DNA of 24,994 nucleotides from Nocardioides sp. (GTDB lineage Bacteria; Actinomycetota; Actinomycetes; Propionibacteriales; Nocardioidaceae): contig DOWL01000011.1 in the NCBI GenBank assembly GCA_003519585.1, positions 24,305 through 49,298 of the forward strand, in the 5' to 3' direction. The notes beneath the pieces are model-generated. The model saw nothing but the letters and a program-made list of their open reading frames with translations. It searched no databases and had not been told where the DNA came from. Below, piece after piece: positions 7,152 to 14,929 of this stretch. Positions within the stretch are counted from its first letter, which is position 1. Each line of letters opens with the position of its first letter. The position numbers and the translations under genes are program-made.

Positions 7152-7155
7152 GGAC

Positions 7156-7257
7156 TCAGAGTGCGATGGCGAGCGCCTTCGCCACCGCTTGCTCGTTCTT
7201 GTTCAATTTTGCGCTGACCTGCGGAAACGCTCGCCCAGCGGCGACCGCGATGCGCGC
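7156..7257 (-). pseudogene. C-terminal protein fragment abutting the tRNA scar
   Basis: An open frame of 33 codons bounded upstream by a stop and lacking any ATG ends immediately beside the tRNA fragment. It reads AFPQVSAKLNKNEQAVAKAL and then a short tail. Lys/Asn content differs from the Arg-rich out-of-frame noise around it. It may be the tail of a lost integrase or cargo gene. No family can be named. Confidence 0.25.
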
Positions 7258-7706
7258 TCACCTTATCCGACCTGGTGCCACTCGATCCTTTGTGACCTCG
7301 TTCTCGGGGCATGAAACGCGGCGTGGCTCGAATCTCATGCGGGTCCTGCGACATTCGCACGCCTCGCTGATAGGGGACCACCCGAGCTCGCTTCACCTCG
7401 GGCGGGTCGAGGTTGGGAATTGGACGCAATCAGTTGCTCCCGGATTGCCCGGTGCCGTAGCTGCGGCGGCGGGGGTCCCACTACGCTGGCAGCCTTGCCG
7501 GCTAATCGCGGACGTCATGCGCTGCGCAGGCCCACAGACTTTGACCGGCTCGGCGCCACCTTCGTGGAGGCGCCGGCGTGCCGGAGGGCTCGAAGTTGGG
7601 CTGCCAGTCTGCGTCGCCGGGGGCCTAGGAACCGGATGCCTCGGGCGGCGGTCCGCTCGAGGACCCGCGGGGCCGACATGGCCGAGCTCCGGCCGAGGGC
7701 GAAATC
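7258..7706. other. Stretch without a supported gene
   Basis: Frames across this region give Arg/Pro/Ser-rich translations typical of GC-rich non-coding DNA. Nothing recognisable is seen. Confidence 0.45.
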
Positions 7707-7875
7707 TCAACGGCGCGCGACGTCGCCGACGGCCTCGACTTCGTCCAGGACTCTGGTGGGCGCCAAGCTCGCTGACCAGACCGGTGATGCGAAGTTCGCG
7801 GGTTCGATGACGCTGCTTACTCACGCGCGCGAGCCGGTCGGACGCCGTGGCGTCGACGTCGTCGTGCGTGGTCAT
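7707..7875 (-). CDS. Small protein of unknown function, probably frameshifted
   Basis: ATG 7875 overlaps the stop of the preceding 51-aa gene (ATGA) and GGAG lies 7 nt upstream, so this start is well supported. The first 38 residues (MTTHDDVDATASDRL at the start, RITGLVSELG at 29-38) look like genuine protein. In the annotated frame the sequence then turns into Arg/Pro-rich noise to 7393. In another frame from about 7757 it continues sensibly as TRVLDEVEAVGDVARR and stops at 7707. I therefore infer a one-base insertion (or sequencing error) near 7757 and a true product of about 55 residues. Function unknown; it is the last gene of the SSB-DUF4192 operon. Confidence 0.4.
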
Positions 7876-8027
7876 TCCGGGTCTCCCCACAGGAGGTTGA
7901 GGTTGGATTCGTGGATGACGTCCAGACGCTTCTCGGCGGCATAGTCCGCGGGCTCGGGTACGACGAGGCGACGCAGATGCCGCTCGGTCGCGCTGTGCTG
8001 CCATGTGTTGTCGTCGTCGTAATTCAT
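7872..8027 (-). CDS. 51-aa acidic small protein in SSB-DUF4192 operon
   Basis: Start ATG 8027 is preceded by AGGAGGACCAGCG, an almost ideal ribosome binding site. The product begins MNYDDDNTWQHSATERHL and ends NLNLLWGDPE. It is 13 nt downstream of the DUF4192 gene and overlaps the next small gene by 4 nt. No domain is recognised. The excellent translation signals and operon placement argue it is a genuine small protein of the mobile element. Confidence 0.7.
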   Translation of the reverse strand: MNYDDDNTWQHSATERHLRRLVVPEPADYAAEKRLDVIHESNLNLLWGDPE

Positions 8028-8040
8028 CGCTGGTCCTCCT

Positions 8041-9069
8041 TCAGCGGCCCAGAGGCCGTCGGTCGGTGCCGGACTGTGTGCCCGGGATGTCGCGCTGGCG
8101 ACCGGGCGATTTCGGGACGAAGGACTCGTCGAGCTCGGCCGCGATCTGGCGCATCTGGGTCTGATGCTGGTCCCAGTCGCGCGGGTGGAGGCCATTCTGA
8201 AGGGCCGAAGCGACGATGGCGGCCATGGAGGAGGGCCGGTCTGCGGGCACCTGGTCGAGAGCGCACCAGGCCCTCGCGCCGTCGCCGTGCAGCCAGCTGG
8301 CGAAGCCCAGCATGGAGGCTGGCGCCGCGCGGACTTCGGAGGGCGCGCGGCGGGTGAGGTCGTTCCAGAGCGCCACGTGGGAGGTACGGTTCTCCCTGCT
8401 CATGTCCTCCCAGAGCGCGTCGCGGGTACTGATCGTCTCCAGGGCCACCAGCATCCGCGCGCCGTCGACGTCCGAGAGCCGGTTTCCGTTGGCGTGGAAC
8501 TGCTCGAGTCGGTCCAATGCCCAGTTCCGCTCGAGGGCGGACGTGCTGGCCTCAGCCGCGGCTCGGGCCAGAGGCAGCAGCTGGGCGATCGGCTCACGGT
8601 CTCCGACCATGGACGCGGCCAGGGAGGCCCGGCTAGCCGCCGGCTGGGCAGCGCCGGTCAGTACGGTGGCGGCCGCGATCCGCTCAGCGGTCGCCCGGGT
8701 CTGCAGCCCGGTCTGGCCGGTGTTGAACTCACGCCAACGGTCGCCGTCGGTCCATAGCCGGATGTGAGTGTTAATGCCCAGGGTCTCGAGGCGGTTGGAG
8801 AGATGGTGGCTGGCCAGCTCGGCGCTGCAGCGGTCCTCGCTGAAGCAGAGGATCGCCAAGCGGGCACCGGGGCGGGCGTGGCGGCCGTACGGGCCGCTGA
8901 GCGCCTCCCAGACCTCCTCGCGATCGGCGGCGGTCCGGGGCAGGTCGACGCGGGTGACCGGCAGTCCGGGTCGGAAGGGAACCAGGACGATTGACTCCTC
9001 GGGCTTGAAGCCAAGGACGTGCGGCACCGCGGCTAGCAGTTCGTCCGGGGACTGAACGACGAAATCCAT
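8041..9069 (-). CDS. DUF4192 family protein
   Basis: The product is 342 aa from ATG 9069, with GAGGAGG 9 nt upstream. The N-terminus carries the DUF4192 signature: a pattern of AAVPHVLGFKPEESIVLVPF (13-32 region) followed by alternating strands and helices (VTRVDLPRT, RLAILCFSED). The family is nearly restricted to Actinomycetota and has no established biochemical function. A C-terminal basic tail (RQRDIPGTQSGTDRRPLGR) follows a helical region. It lies 14 nt downstream of the SSB-like gene and 13 nt upstream of the 51-aa gene, so the three form one operon. Such genes are frequent on actinobacterial integrative elements and plasmids, which supports a role linked to the element rather than to housekeeping. 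Confidence 0.85.
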   Translation of the reverse strand: MDFVVQSPDELLAAVPHVLGFKPEESIVLVPFRPGLPVTRVDLPRTAADREEVWEALSGPYGRHARPGARLAILCFSEDRCSAELASHHLSNRLETLGINTHIRLWTDGDRWREFNTGQTGLQTRATAERIAAATVLTGAAQPAASRASLAASMVGDREPIAQLLPLARAAAEASTSALERNWALDRLEQFHANGNRLSDVDGARMLVALETISTRDALWEDMSRENRTSHVALWNDLTRRAPSEVRAAPASMLGFASWLHGDGARAWCALDQVPADRPSSMAAIVASALQNGLHPRDWDQHQTQMRQIAAELDESFVPKSPGRQRDIPGTQSGTDRRPLGR

Positions 9070-9083
9070 CGGAGCGAACCTCC

Positions 9084-9479
9084 TCAGTTAGCGCCAGCCG
9101 CGTACGGGGCGCGTTCGATGGGAGAGGACACGTTCTTGAGCGAGAGACCGGCCTCTCCGAAGCGGCTGTCAAGGACCACGATGTGTTCGCTGCGGTTCTC
9201 GCCGGTCTCATGGCGCGGCCAGCTCTCGATGCGCTCGATGCCTTGGACGAAGAACGTGTCACCGGAACTGGACCGCACCCGTCGTGTACGCGTGGTGTCC
9301 AAGCCGAAGAACTTGATGTTGCGGGCGCTGGGCTCGTCACTGACCCACTCCACCTCGACGCTCTGGATCCGGCAATTGACCAGGACCCGGCAGGTGACGA
9401 ACGACCCGTTGTTCTCCCGGGTGTGGTGCAGCTCGGGCGCTCCGGCCGGGTTGGCGGCGACGCTGAGGGTGGTGGACAT
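9084..9479 (-). CDS. Single-stranded DNA-binding (SSB/OB-fold)-like protein
   Basis: The product is 131 aa from ATG 9479, with GGAGGAAGCT directly upstream. The N-terminus resembles SSB: LSVAANPAGAPELHH (5-19), then NGSFVTCRVLVN (24-35), the beta-strand pair in which SSB usually reads a V-T-x-R-V pattern, and a later strand DTFFVQGIERIESWP (69-83). The long acidic C-terminal tail of housekeeping SSB is absent; it ends ERAPYAAGAN. It heads the minus-strand operon with DUF4192. The likely role is protection of ssDNA during element replication or transfer. The match is by pattern and not strong enough to exclude another OB-fold protein. Confidence 0.65.
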   Translation of the reverse strand: MSTTLSVAANPAGAPELHHTRENNGSFVTCRVLVNCRIQSVEVEWVSDEPSARNIKFFGLDTTRTRRVRSSSGDTFFVQGIERIESWPRHETGENRSEHIVVLDSRFGEAGLSLKNVSSPIERAPYAAGAN

Positions 9480-9851
9480 AGCTTCCTCCTGGGTGATTGC
9501 GAGGCGTTGATCGGTCCCGCAGTCACCTACGTGTCATCCGGGCCCGGCAGCGATCACATCGGCCGAAGTCCACCCACCGTTCGAGCCGGTCGGGGGCGTT
9601 GAACGACGGGAACGGTGCCGTGGCGGCCGCCACGACGCAGCAGAACTCCAGGCAGCAGTTAGGCAAGTTCCGTCCGTGTCTTGGTTTCGATGGCAACAAC
9701 CTGCTGATCGCGACTGACGCCCCGTGCTCAACGCCAGGATGATCGCTTGGAACATGCAGTCAGCGTCCGCCCCCGAACCACCAGGTTGGCCCCTAACGCT
9801 CCGCGTGATTTAGACACCATTCGGTGTTCAAGCCTGATGTTGTAAGCCTAT
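9480..9851. other. Intergenic region upstream of the SSB-like operon
   Basis: No supported gene in 372 nt. It should hold the promoter of the minus-strand operon. A short inverted repeat ACACC-ATTC-GGTGT at 9814-9827 lies 25 nt past the end of the 106-aa gene and could act as a weak terminator hairpin, but it has no T-run. Confidence 0.4.
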
Positions 9852-10172
9852 TCAACTTGCGTTCGAGTCCGTTGTTTCTATGAGCTCAGCGAGCCGGCGC
9901 AACCGAAGAGCTTCCCGCGCAGGCACGACATTTCCACACCACACCAGCGTTTCGCTGACGGCTAGGTGCTCCTCTGCGACCAAGCGCCGAAGTGCCTCAC
10001 CGGCTCGCGCCTCTGCTTGCGCAACGGCAAAGTCACGTTCTGCGATCGCGACCATCACCTCCTCCGCGAGAGCGACGATCCGTCTCTCCTTCTCTAGGAG
10101 TTCGCGGCGCCGCCTTGAAGCAAACTCCCGTGCCATCCGCCGTGCTTTCTGTCTAGTTGCCTGTTGCGACAT
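9852..10172 (-). CDS. Basic, coiled-coil-like small protein, mobile-element associated
   Basis: The start is ATG 10172, preceded by GGAGG 6 nt away; the frame is open to 10205 but that region has no better site. The product is 106 aa. Residues 1-35 are strongly basic (MSQQATRQKARRMAREF...), followed by a long heptad-like helix to about 75 (RRIVALAEEVMVAIAERD, then AQAEARAGEALRRLV), and a C-terminal helical pair containing LVWCGNVVPAREALRLRRL. The layout suggests nucleic-acid binding through the basic N-terminus plus dimerisation. I recall similar small proteins on actinobacterial integrative elements but cannot name a family. Confidence 0.65.
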   Translation of the reverse strand: MSQQATRQKARRMAREFASRRRRELLEKERRIVALAEEVMVAIAERDFAVAQAEARAGEALRRLVAEEHLAVSETLVWCGNVVPAREALRLRRLAELIETTDSNAS

Positions 10173-11098
10173 CCTGTGCCTCCACATGAGTGCCGGGCCT
10201 TGCATTCACCTACGGCGAGGACAGGGCCGCAGGCGATCACCATTCACCCGACTGCGCGTAAATTCTTGCGACCTGAGCCCGTCCGGCTGCGCGAAGTGCG
10301 GCGGGGTACGCGCGGGGCAAGCGTGGGATCACTAAGGTCCAGGTAGCCCACGAGCCTGGGTTGCCTGGCCGTCTCATTGCGAACGGCCCCGTCCCGACCT
10401 TCCAAGCCTGCTGCACGCCTGAGGTGGTAGCCGTGCAACGGCATGACCGGCACACGTTGCGCCGCGGGGGTACGCCGGGGGTGCCTGACCGCTGCCCCAC
10501 CCGAAGGCAACTCCGCTGCCACGAATGTCCCGCGAACCGGAGCCTCGGAGCATCTGATCCGTGGTTGGGTGAACATCGTCCGCAGGCGTCCATCGATCTT
10601 GTGCCGAGGCGTGCCCAAGCCCAAGAACCTGGTCCCAACTTCCGCTGACGTTCACTAGGGTCCGAAGAGGTCTTGACCCTCCGATTAGCACCCCGTTAGC
10701 AACGAAGGGACCTCAGTCTTACCCCTCATAGATGTAGGCGAAGACGAGGATGTACACAAACTCGCAGGCCAGGCACGCAATTGAGCTGTGCATTAGAGCA
10801 ACGCCACCGCATCTTGCAACCGGGCTTGCAGGATCGAGGAGGCAGACAGAGTCTGTCGGCGAGTGCCCGAGAGCCGCTGCGGTCGCTGCGCGTAGACGTC
10901 GCTTCATGGTGTCGCTTGAGACCCCAGCGGCCTTCGCGGCCGCCGCGATCGAGAGTCCAGCGCAATCGGTCACCACGCCAGATTGCCATCTAAAACTGGT
11001 CGCGTCGGGCTGCGCTGGGTCCAGCTCGACACGAGGGCACCCCTCGGCGATTCCGCAGCCATCTGCCCGGCGCCAACTACGCAGATCCCCCGAACACC
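10173..11098. other. 926-nt stretch, mostly non-coding or decayed
   Basis: No frame gives a convincing protein apart from the low-confidence helix-turn-helix fragment at 10719-10976. The segment separates mobile-element genes from the catabolic operon and may contain remnants of the element's border. Confidence 0.45.
10719..10976 (-). pseudogene. Possible helix-turn-helix protein remnant
   Basis: From a GTG at 10976 this frame encodes 85 residues. LSIAAAAKAAGVSSDTMKRR (about residues 8-27) fits a helix-turn-helix of the kind found in excisionase-like and MerR-like proteins (an A-A-K-x-x-G-V-S core). The C-terminus ends in a hydrophobic stretch (CEFVYILVFAYIYEG). No good ribosome binding site is visible and the opposite strand is also open, so this is tentative. 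Confidence 0.25.
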
Positions 11099-12289
11099 TC
11101 ACCTGAACGCGGAGTGGCCAGTCATGGCCTGACCGATCACGAGTGTGTGCATTTCGACGGTGCCTTCGTAGGTAAGGACAGACTCGAGGTTGTTGGCGTG
11201 CCGGATCATCGGGTACTCCAGCGAGATGCCGTTGGCACCCAGGATGGTGCGGGCGGCGCGGCAGATCTCCAAGGCTTGGCGCACATTGTTGAGCTTGCCG
11301 AGGCTGACCTGTTCGGGCCGCAGCTTGCCGGCGTCCTTGCGCCGGCCGAGGTGCAGCGCCAGCAGCACACCCTTGGTGTACTCCAGGTTCATGTCGACCA
11401 GCTTCTGCTGGGTAAGCTGGAACGCAGAGATCGGCTTGCCGAACTGGATGCGGTCGTTCGCGTAGGACAGCGCGGCCTCCAGCGAGGACCTTGCCGCCCC
11501 CATCGCACCCCACACGATCCCGTACCGGGCTTCGTTGAGGCAGCTCAGCGGTCCCTTGAGGCCGGTCACCTCGGGCAGCACGGCCGAGGCCGGAAGCCGG
11601 ACCCCGTCGAGGACGAGCTCGCTAGTCACCGATGCTCTCAAGGACTGCTTGTGCTTGATCTCGGGAGCCGAGAAGCCGGGGGTGTTAGTCGGCACCACGA
11701 ACCCGCGCACGGCGTCGTCCGTTTGTGCCCACACCACGGCGACGTCGGCGATGGTGCCGTTCGTGATCCACATCTTGCGGCCATCAAGGATCCAGTCGTC
11801 GCCGTTCCTACGGGCTCGGGTTCGCATGTTGCCGGGGTCTGAACCGACGTCGGGCTCAGTCAGGCCGAAGCATCCGATCGCCTCGCCGGCGGCCATGCTC
11901 GGAAGCCATTCGTTCTTCTGCTCCTCACTGCCCCAGCGCCAGATCGCGAACATGGACAGTGAGCCCTGAACGGAGACGAGCGAGCGGATGCCGGAGTCGG
12001 TGGCCTCGAGCTCGAGGCAGGCGATGCCGTACTCGGTCCCCGACATCCCAGCGCAGCCGTAGCCCTCGAGGTGCATCCCCAGAACACCGAGCGCTCCGAG
12101 CTCTTTGGCGAGGCTGCGGACGTCCTCGATCTGGCCACGCTCGAACCAGTCGGCGACGTAGGGGTCGATCCGCTCGGCACAGAGTTGGCGGACCGAGGAC
12201 CGCACGGCGATCTCGTCTGCGGTCAGCAAGTCATCGATGCCGGCCGGGTCGAGCGGGGCGAAGGGCGGTAGGACGTTGTTGGTGCTCAT
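11099..12289 (-). CDS. gcdH: Glutaryl-CoA dehydrogenase (decarboxylating)
   Basis: The product is 396 aa from ATG 12289 (AGAGGAGAA upstream), full length for the family. It is an FAD acyl-CoA dehydrogenase converting glutaryl-CoA to crotonyl-CoA and CO2, passing electrons to ETF. Seen: GCFGLTEPDVGSDPGNM (139-155), KMWITNG (172-178), LNEARYGI (251-258), and TYEGT (373-377) with catalytic base E375 preceded by Y374. Residues tied to decarboxylation in human GCDH are also in register: E95, R102 and S106 correspond to Glu87, Arg94 and Ser98 in LELEATDSGIRSLVSVQ. This supports a genuine decarboxylating enzyme over a general acyl-CoA dehydrogenase. It is the last gene of the operon; its start overlaps the CoA-transferase stop by 4 nt (ATGA). 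Confidence 0.95.
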   Translation of the reverse strand: MSTNNVLPPFAPLDPAGIDDLLTADEIAVRSSVRQLCAERIDPYVADWFERGQIEDVRSLAKELGALGVLGMHLEGYGCAGMSGTEYGIACLELEATDSGIRSLVSVQGSLSMFAIWRWGSEEQKNEWLPSMAAGEAIGCFGLTEPDVGSDPGNMRTRARRNGDDWILDGRKMWITNGTIADVAVVWAQTDDAVRGFVVPTNTPGFSAPEIKHKQSLRASVTSELVLDGVRLPASAVLPEVTGLKGPLSCLNEARYGIVWGAMGAARSSLEAALSYANDRIQFGKPISAFQLTQQKLVDMNLEYTKGVLLALHLGRRKDAGKLRPEQVSLGKLNNVRQALEICRAARTILGANGISLEYPMIRHANNLESVLTYEGTVEMHTLVIGQAMTGHSAFR

Positions 12290-13428
12290 GCGTGGTTCTC
12301 CTCTGTCAGCCAGCGGCGGACGTTGTCGTTGTGTTCTCCCAGACGCGGTGGTGCCGCGTAGGTGGTGATCGGGGTGGCGCTGAAGGTGATGGGGTTACGC
12401 ACCTGTCTCGGCGCGTCCGGGCCCACCTCGACGGTGGGCTCGAGCCCGAGACGTTGAGCCAGGTCGAAGGCGTCAGCGATGGAGCCCACCGCGCCGGCGG
12501 GAACCCCGACGGCGGTCAGCCGTTCGATCCAGGCGTCGACGGTGTCGAGAGTCAAATGTTCTTCGAGGACCGTGACCAGCGAGTCGCGGTTCGCCACCCG
12601 CGAGGCGTTGGTCGCATACCGGAGGTCGTCGGCGAGGGTCGCGGCGCCGAGTGCGGTGACGAGCCTGCGGAACTGGCCGTCGTTGCCGCAGCACACGGCG
12701 AGGTGGCCGTCCTTGGCGGCCAGGGCTTCGTACGGCGCGATGGACGGGTGCCGATTTCCCATGCGCCCCGGAGACGTTCCGGTTGCCAGGTATGCAGAAG
12801 CCTGGTTGGCCAGCGAGCCGAGCAGGCTGGAGAGCAGGTTCACCTCGACCCGCTGCCCGACTCTGGTCGCGTCCCGTGCCCGGAGTGCGGCCAGGACGCC
12901 GACGACGGTGTCCTTGGCGGTAAGGACGTCGACCAGGGCGACTCCGGCTTTCATCGGATGCTCAGGGTCGCCGGTGATGTTCATCAAGCCGCCGACCGCC
13001 TGCACAAGGAAGTCATAACCGGGGAGGTCTCGCCCTTCGCGGCTACCGAAACCGGTGATGGAGGCGTACACGACCCCGGGGTTGACGGCAACCACCTGCT
13101 CGTACGAGAGTCCCCGACGCGCCAGCGCACCATCCTTGAAGTTCTCCATGATCACGTCTGCACGCCGTGCAAGCTCGAGTGCGAGCCCGCGGTCGTCTTC
13201 GTCCGCGAGGTCGAGCTCGACGGACTGCTTGCTCCGGTTCGCGCACTCGAAGTACGAGCTGGAGTTCTGGGTCCACGGCGGACCCCAATGGCGGGTGTCA
13301 TCACCAGCTCCGGGGCGTTCCACCTTGATGACCGTGGCCCCGAGGTCCGCGAGAGTTGCTCCGGCGAGCGGGCCGGCGAGCACCCGGCTGAAGTCGGCGA
13401 CCAGCACGCCGTCGAGCGGCCGGCTCAC
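12286..13428 (-). CDS. Class III CoA-transferase (CaiB/BaiF), probable glutarate CoA-transferase
   Basis: The product is 380 aa from GTG 13428, which overlaps the upstream stop by 4 nt. Family III features are seen: DFSRVLAGPLAGATLADLGA (12-31), VIKVERPGAGDDTR (33-46), ENFKDGALARRGL (95-107), and LPGYDFLVQAVGG (135-147) containing the catalytic aspartate D139 that forms the CoA-thioester anhydride. Family members move CoA between carboxylic acids. Placement directly before gcdH, as in SUGCT-type pairs, points to activation of glutarate to glutaryl-CoA, with succinyl-CoA a likely donor. The substrate is inferred from context, not from the sequence. Confidence 0.9.
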   Translation of the reverse strand: MSRPLDGVLVADFSRVLAGPLAGATLADLGATVIKVERPGAGDDTRHWGPPWTQNSSSYFECANRSKQSVELDLADEDDRGLALELARRADVIMENFKDGALARRGLSYEQVVAVNPGVVYASITGFGSREGRDLPGYDFLVQAVGGLMNITGDPEHPMKAGVALVDVLTAKDTVVGVLAALRARDATRVGQRVEVNLLSSLLGSLANQASAYLATGTSPGRMGNRHPSIAPYEALAAKDGHLAVCCGNDGQFRRLVTALGAATLADDLRYATNASRVANRDSLVTVLEEHLTLDTVDAWIERLTAVGVPAGAVGSIADAFDLAQRLGLEPTVEVGPDAPRQVRNPITFSATPITTYAAPPRLGEHNDNVRRWLTEENHA

Positions 13429-14929
13429 AGCGTGCCCTCAGGCAGCACGAGGACACCGTCGATCCGTCGCGGAAGCTGCCACGGGTTCTCTGCACGCAAT
13501 GACGGCGGAAGCAGGTCTGAAGGGGCTGACTGGTAGGCCACCGGCCTAACGAACCGGTCCAGTGCGCCGGCTCCCACCGAAGTCGCCCACGGCGCAGAAG
13601 TCGCTGGCCACGGCCCCCCATGCTGTTGAGCCCAGGTAAGGGCGACTCCGGTAGGCCAGTCGTCGACCGCGATTCGACCCACCTTGGGCGCCAGCAGGGT
13701 GATGACGGCACCAGCGTCGGGGTCGCTTGAGTCGCCCGTGGTCATGACGCTGGCTGCGAGCGACCCCTGCATCTGCGTCACGGCGCGGGCGAGCTCGGTG
13801 TGGTCGGCGTACTCGACGACCAGTGCGACCGGTCCGAAGCACTCTTCGAGGAGCTCGCTCCCCTTCCGCAGGGCGTTGATGGGCGCCTCGAGCACGGCCG
13901 CGGGCGCGGACCAGCCGATGGCGGGCCCGTCGACGACATCGACGACGGTTGCTCCGGCGTTCTCGAGCCGGACGAGCCCGGCGCGCGCCGAGCGCGCGAT
14001 CGTCTCCGTGAGCATGTGAGCCGAGGGCGAGGCGGCGCGGAGGGCCTTGGCTACCTCGGCGGCCGCGTTCGAGCCGGCCGGGGCAAACAGCAGGCCCGGC
14101 TTGGTGCAGAACTGGCCGGATCCCAACGTATAGGAGCCGACGAAGCCGGCCGCGATCGCCTCGATGCGGGTCGCCCCGCCGGGCGTGACAACGACCGGGT
14201 TGACCGTGCCCATCTCGGCGTACACCGGGATGACCACCTCGCGTTCGTTCGCGGCGCGCCACAGCGCCAGCCCGCCGGCCTGGGAGCCGGTGAAGGCGAC
14301 TGCGGTGATGCCGTCGGAGCGCACCAGGTCGACCCCGGCTTGGTGTCCCGCGACCAGCTGGAGCGTCGCGGCGGGGGCGCCGGCCTCCGTCAGGGCGCGC
14401 TGGGCAAGGGCGACCAGCTTCGCGCTCAGCAGTGGGTGAGCGGGGTGCGCCTTCACCAGAACCGGGCAGCCGGCTGCGATCGCGGCGCCGGTGTCGTTGC
14501 CGAGGACGCTGAAGGCGAACGGGAAGTTGCCCGCCCCGAAAACCGCCACCGGTCCGAGTGGTTGATTTGCCCGGGCAAGCGCAGGCCGGCCGTCAGTGAC
14601 CGAGTCGATCGCGACTCCAGATAGGCTCCGTCGGCTGCTACGTCGCCGTAGAAGCGCAGTTGCCCGGCGGAGCGTTGCACCTCGCCGCTCAGCCGGGTGG
14701 CGCCCAACGCGGTCTCTTTGTCGGCGAGCTCTACGAGGTCGCCCGCGGTCGCCTCGAGCGCGTCGGCGACTGCGTAGAGCCAGTCACGTCGGTCGATCGG
14801 CGACGTGGCGCCTACGGTGGCTGCTGCGTCGACGGCGGCCCCGACTGCGGCAGCGACCTGGTCGGTGGGGGTCTCGGCAACGGTGCCGTTCACCTCCCCG
14901 CTGCGTGGATTGAACGACTGAATCGTCAC
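13425..14929 (-). pseudogene. KGSADH-type aldehyde dehydrogenase with one frameshift
   Basis: GTG 14929 overlaps the aminotransferase stop by 4 nt. The first frame runs to GAYLE (residues 101-105). After 14615 the correct sequence continues in another frame (AIDSVTDGRPALARANQPLGP, then VAVFGAGNFPFAFSV), so one base is missing at about 14613-14614. Repaired, the protein is 501 aa, normal for alpha-ketoglutaric semialdehyde dehydrogenase-like ALDHs. Catalytic residues are intact: Glu in VYAEMGTVNP (about 239) and Cys in GQFCTKPG (about 275). The family oxidises semialdehydes with NAD(P)+. Between an aminotransferase and a glutarate CoA-transferase the likely substrate is glutarate semialdehyde. 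The lesion could be a sequencing error, since both halves are otherwise well preserved; a GTG at 14549 could restart only the C-terminal part. Confidence 0.85.

Noticed and set aside
7067..7429. Minus-strand 120-codon open frame over the tRNA fragment
   Set aside because: The translation runs through the tRNA-derived sequence and is Arg/Ser-rich; the fragment explains the sequence better.
9855..9880. T-loop-like GTTCGAGTCC suggesting a tRNA
   Set aside because: Flanking bases do not pair as a 5-bp T-stem, and the segment lies inside a well-supported coding region.
11959..13536. 525-codon plus-strand open frame
   Set aside because: Antisense to the CoA-transferase and gcdH, both certain by family motifs.
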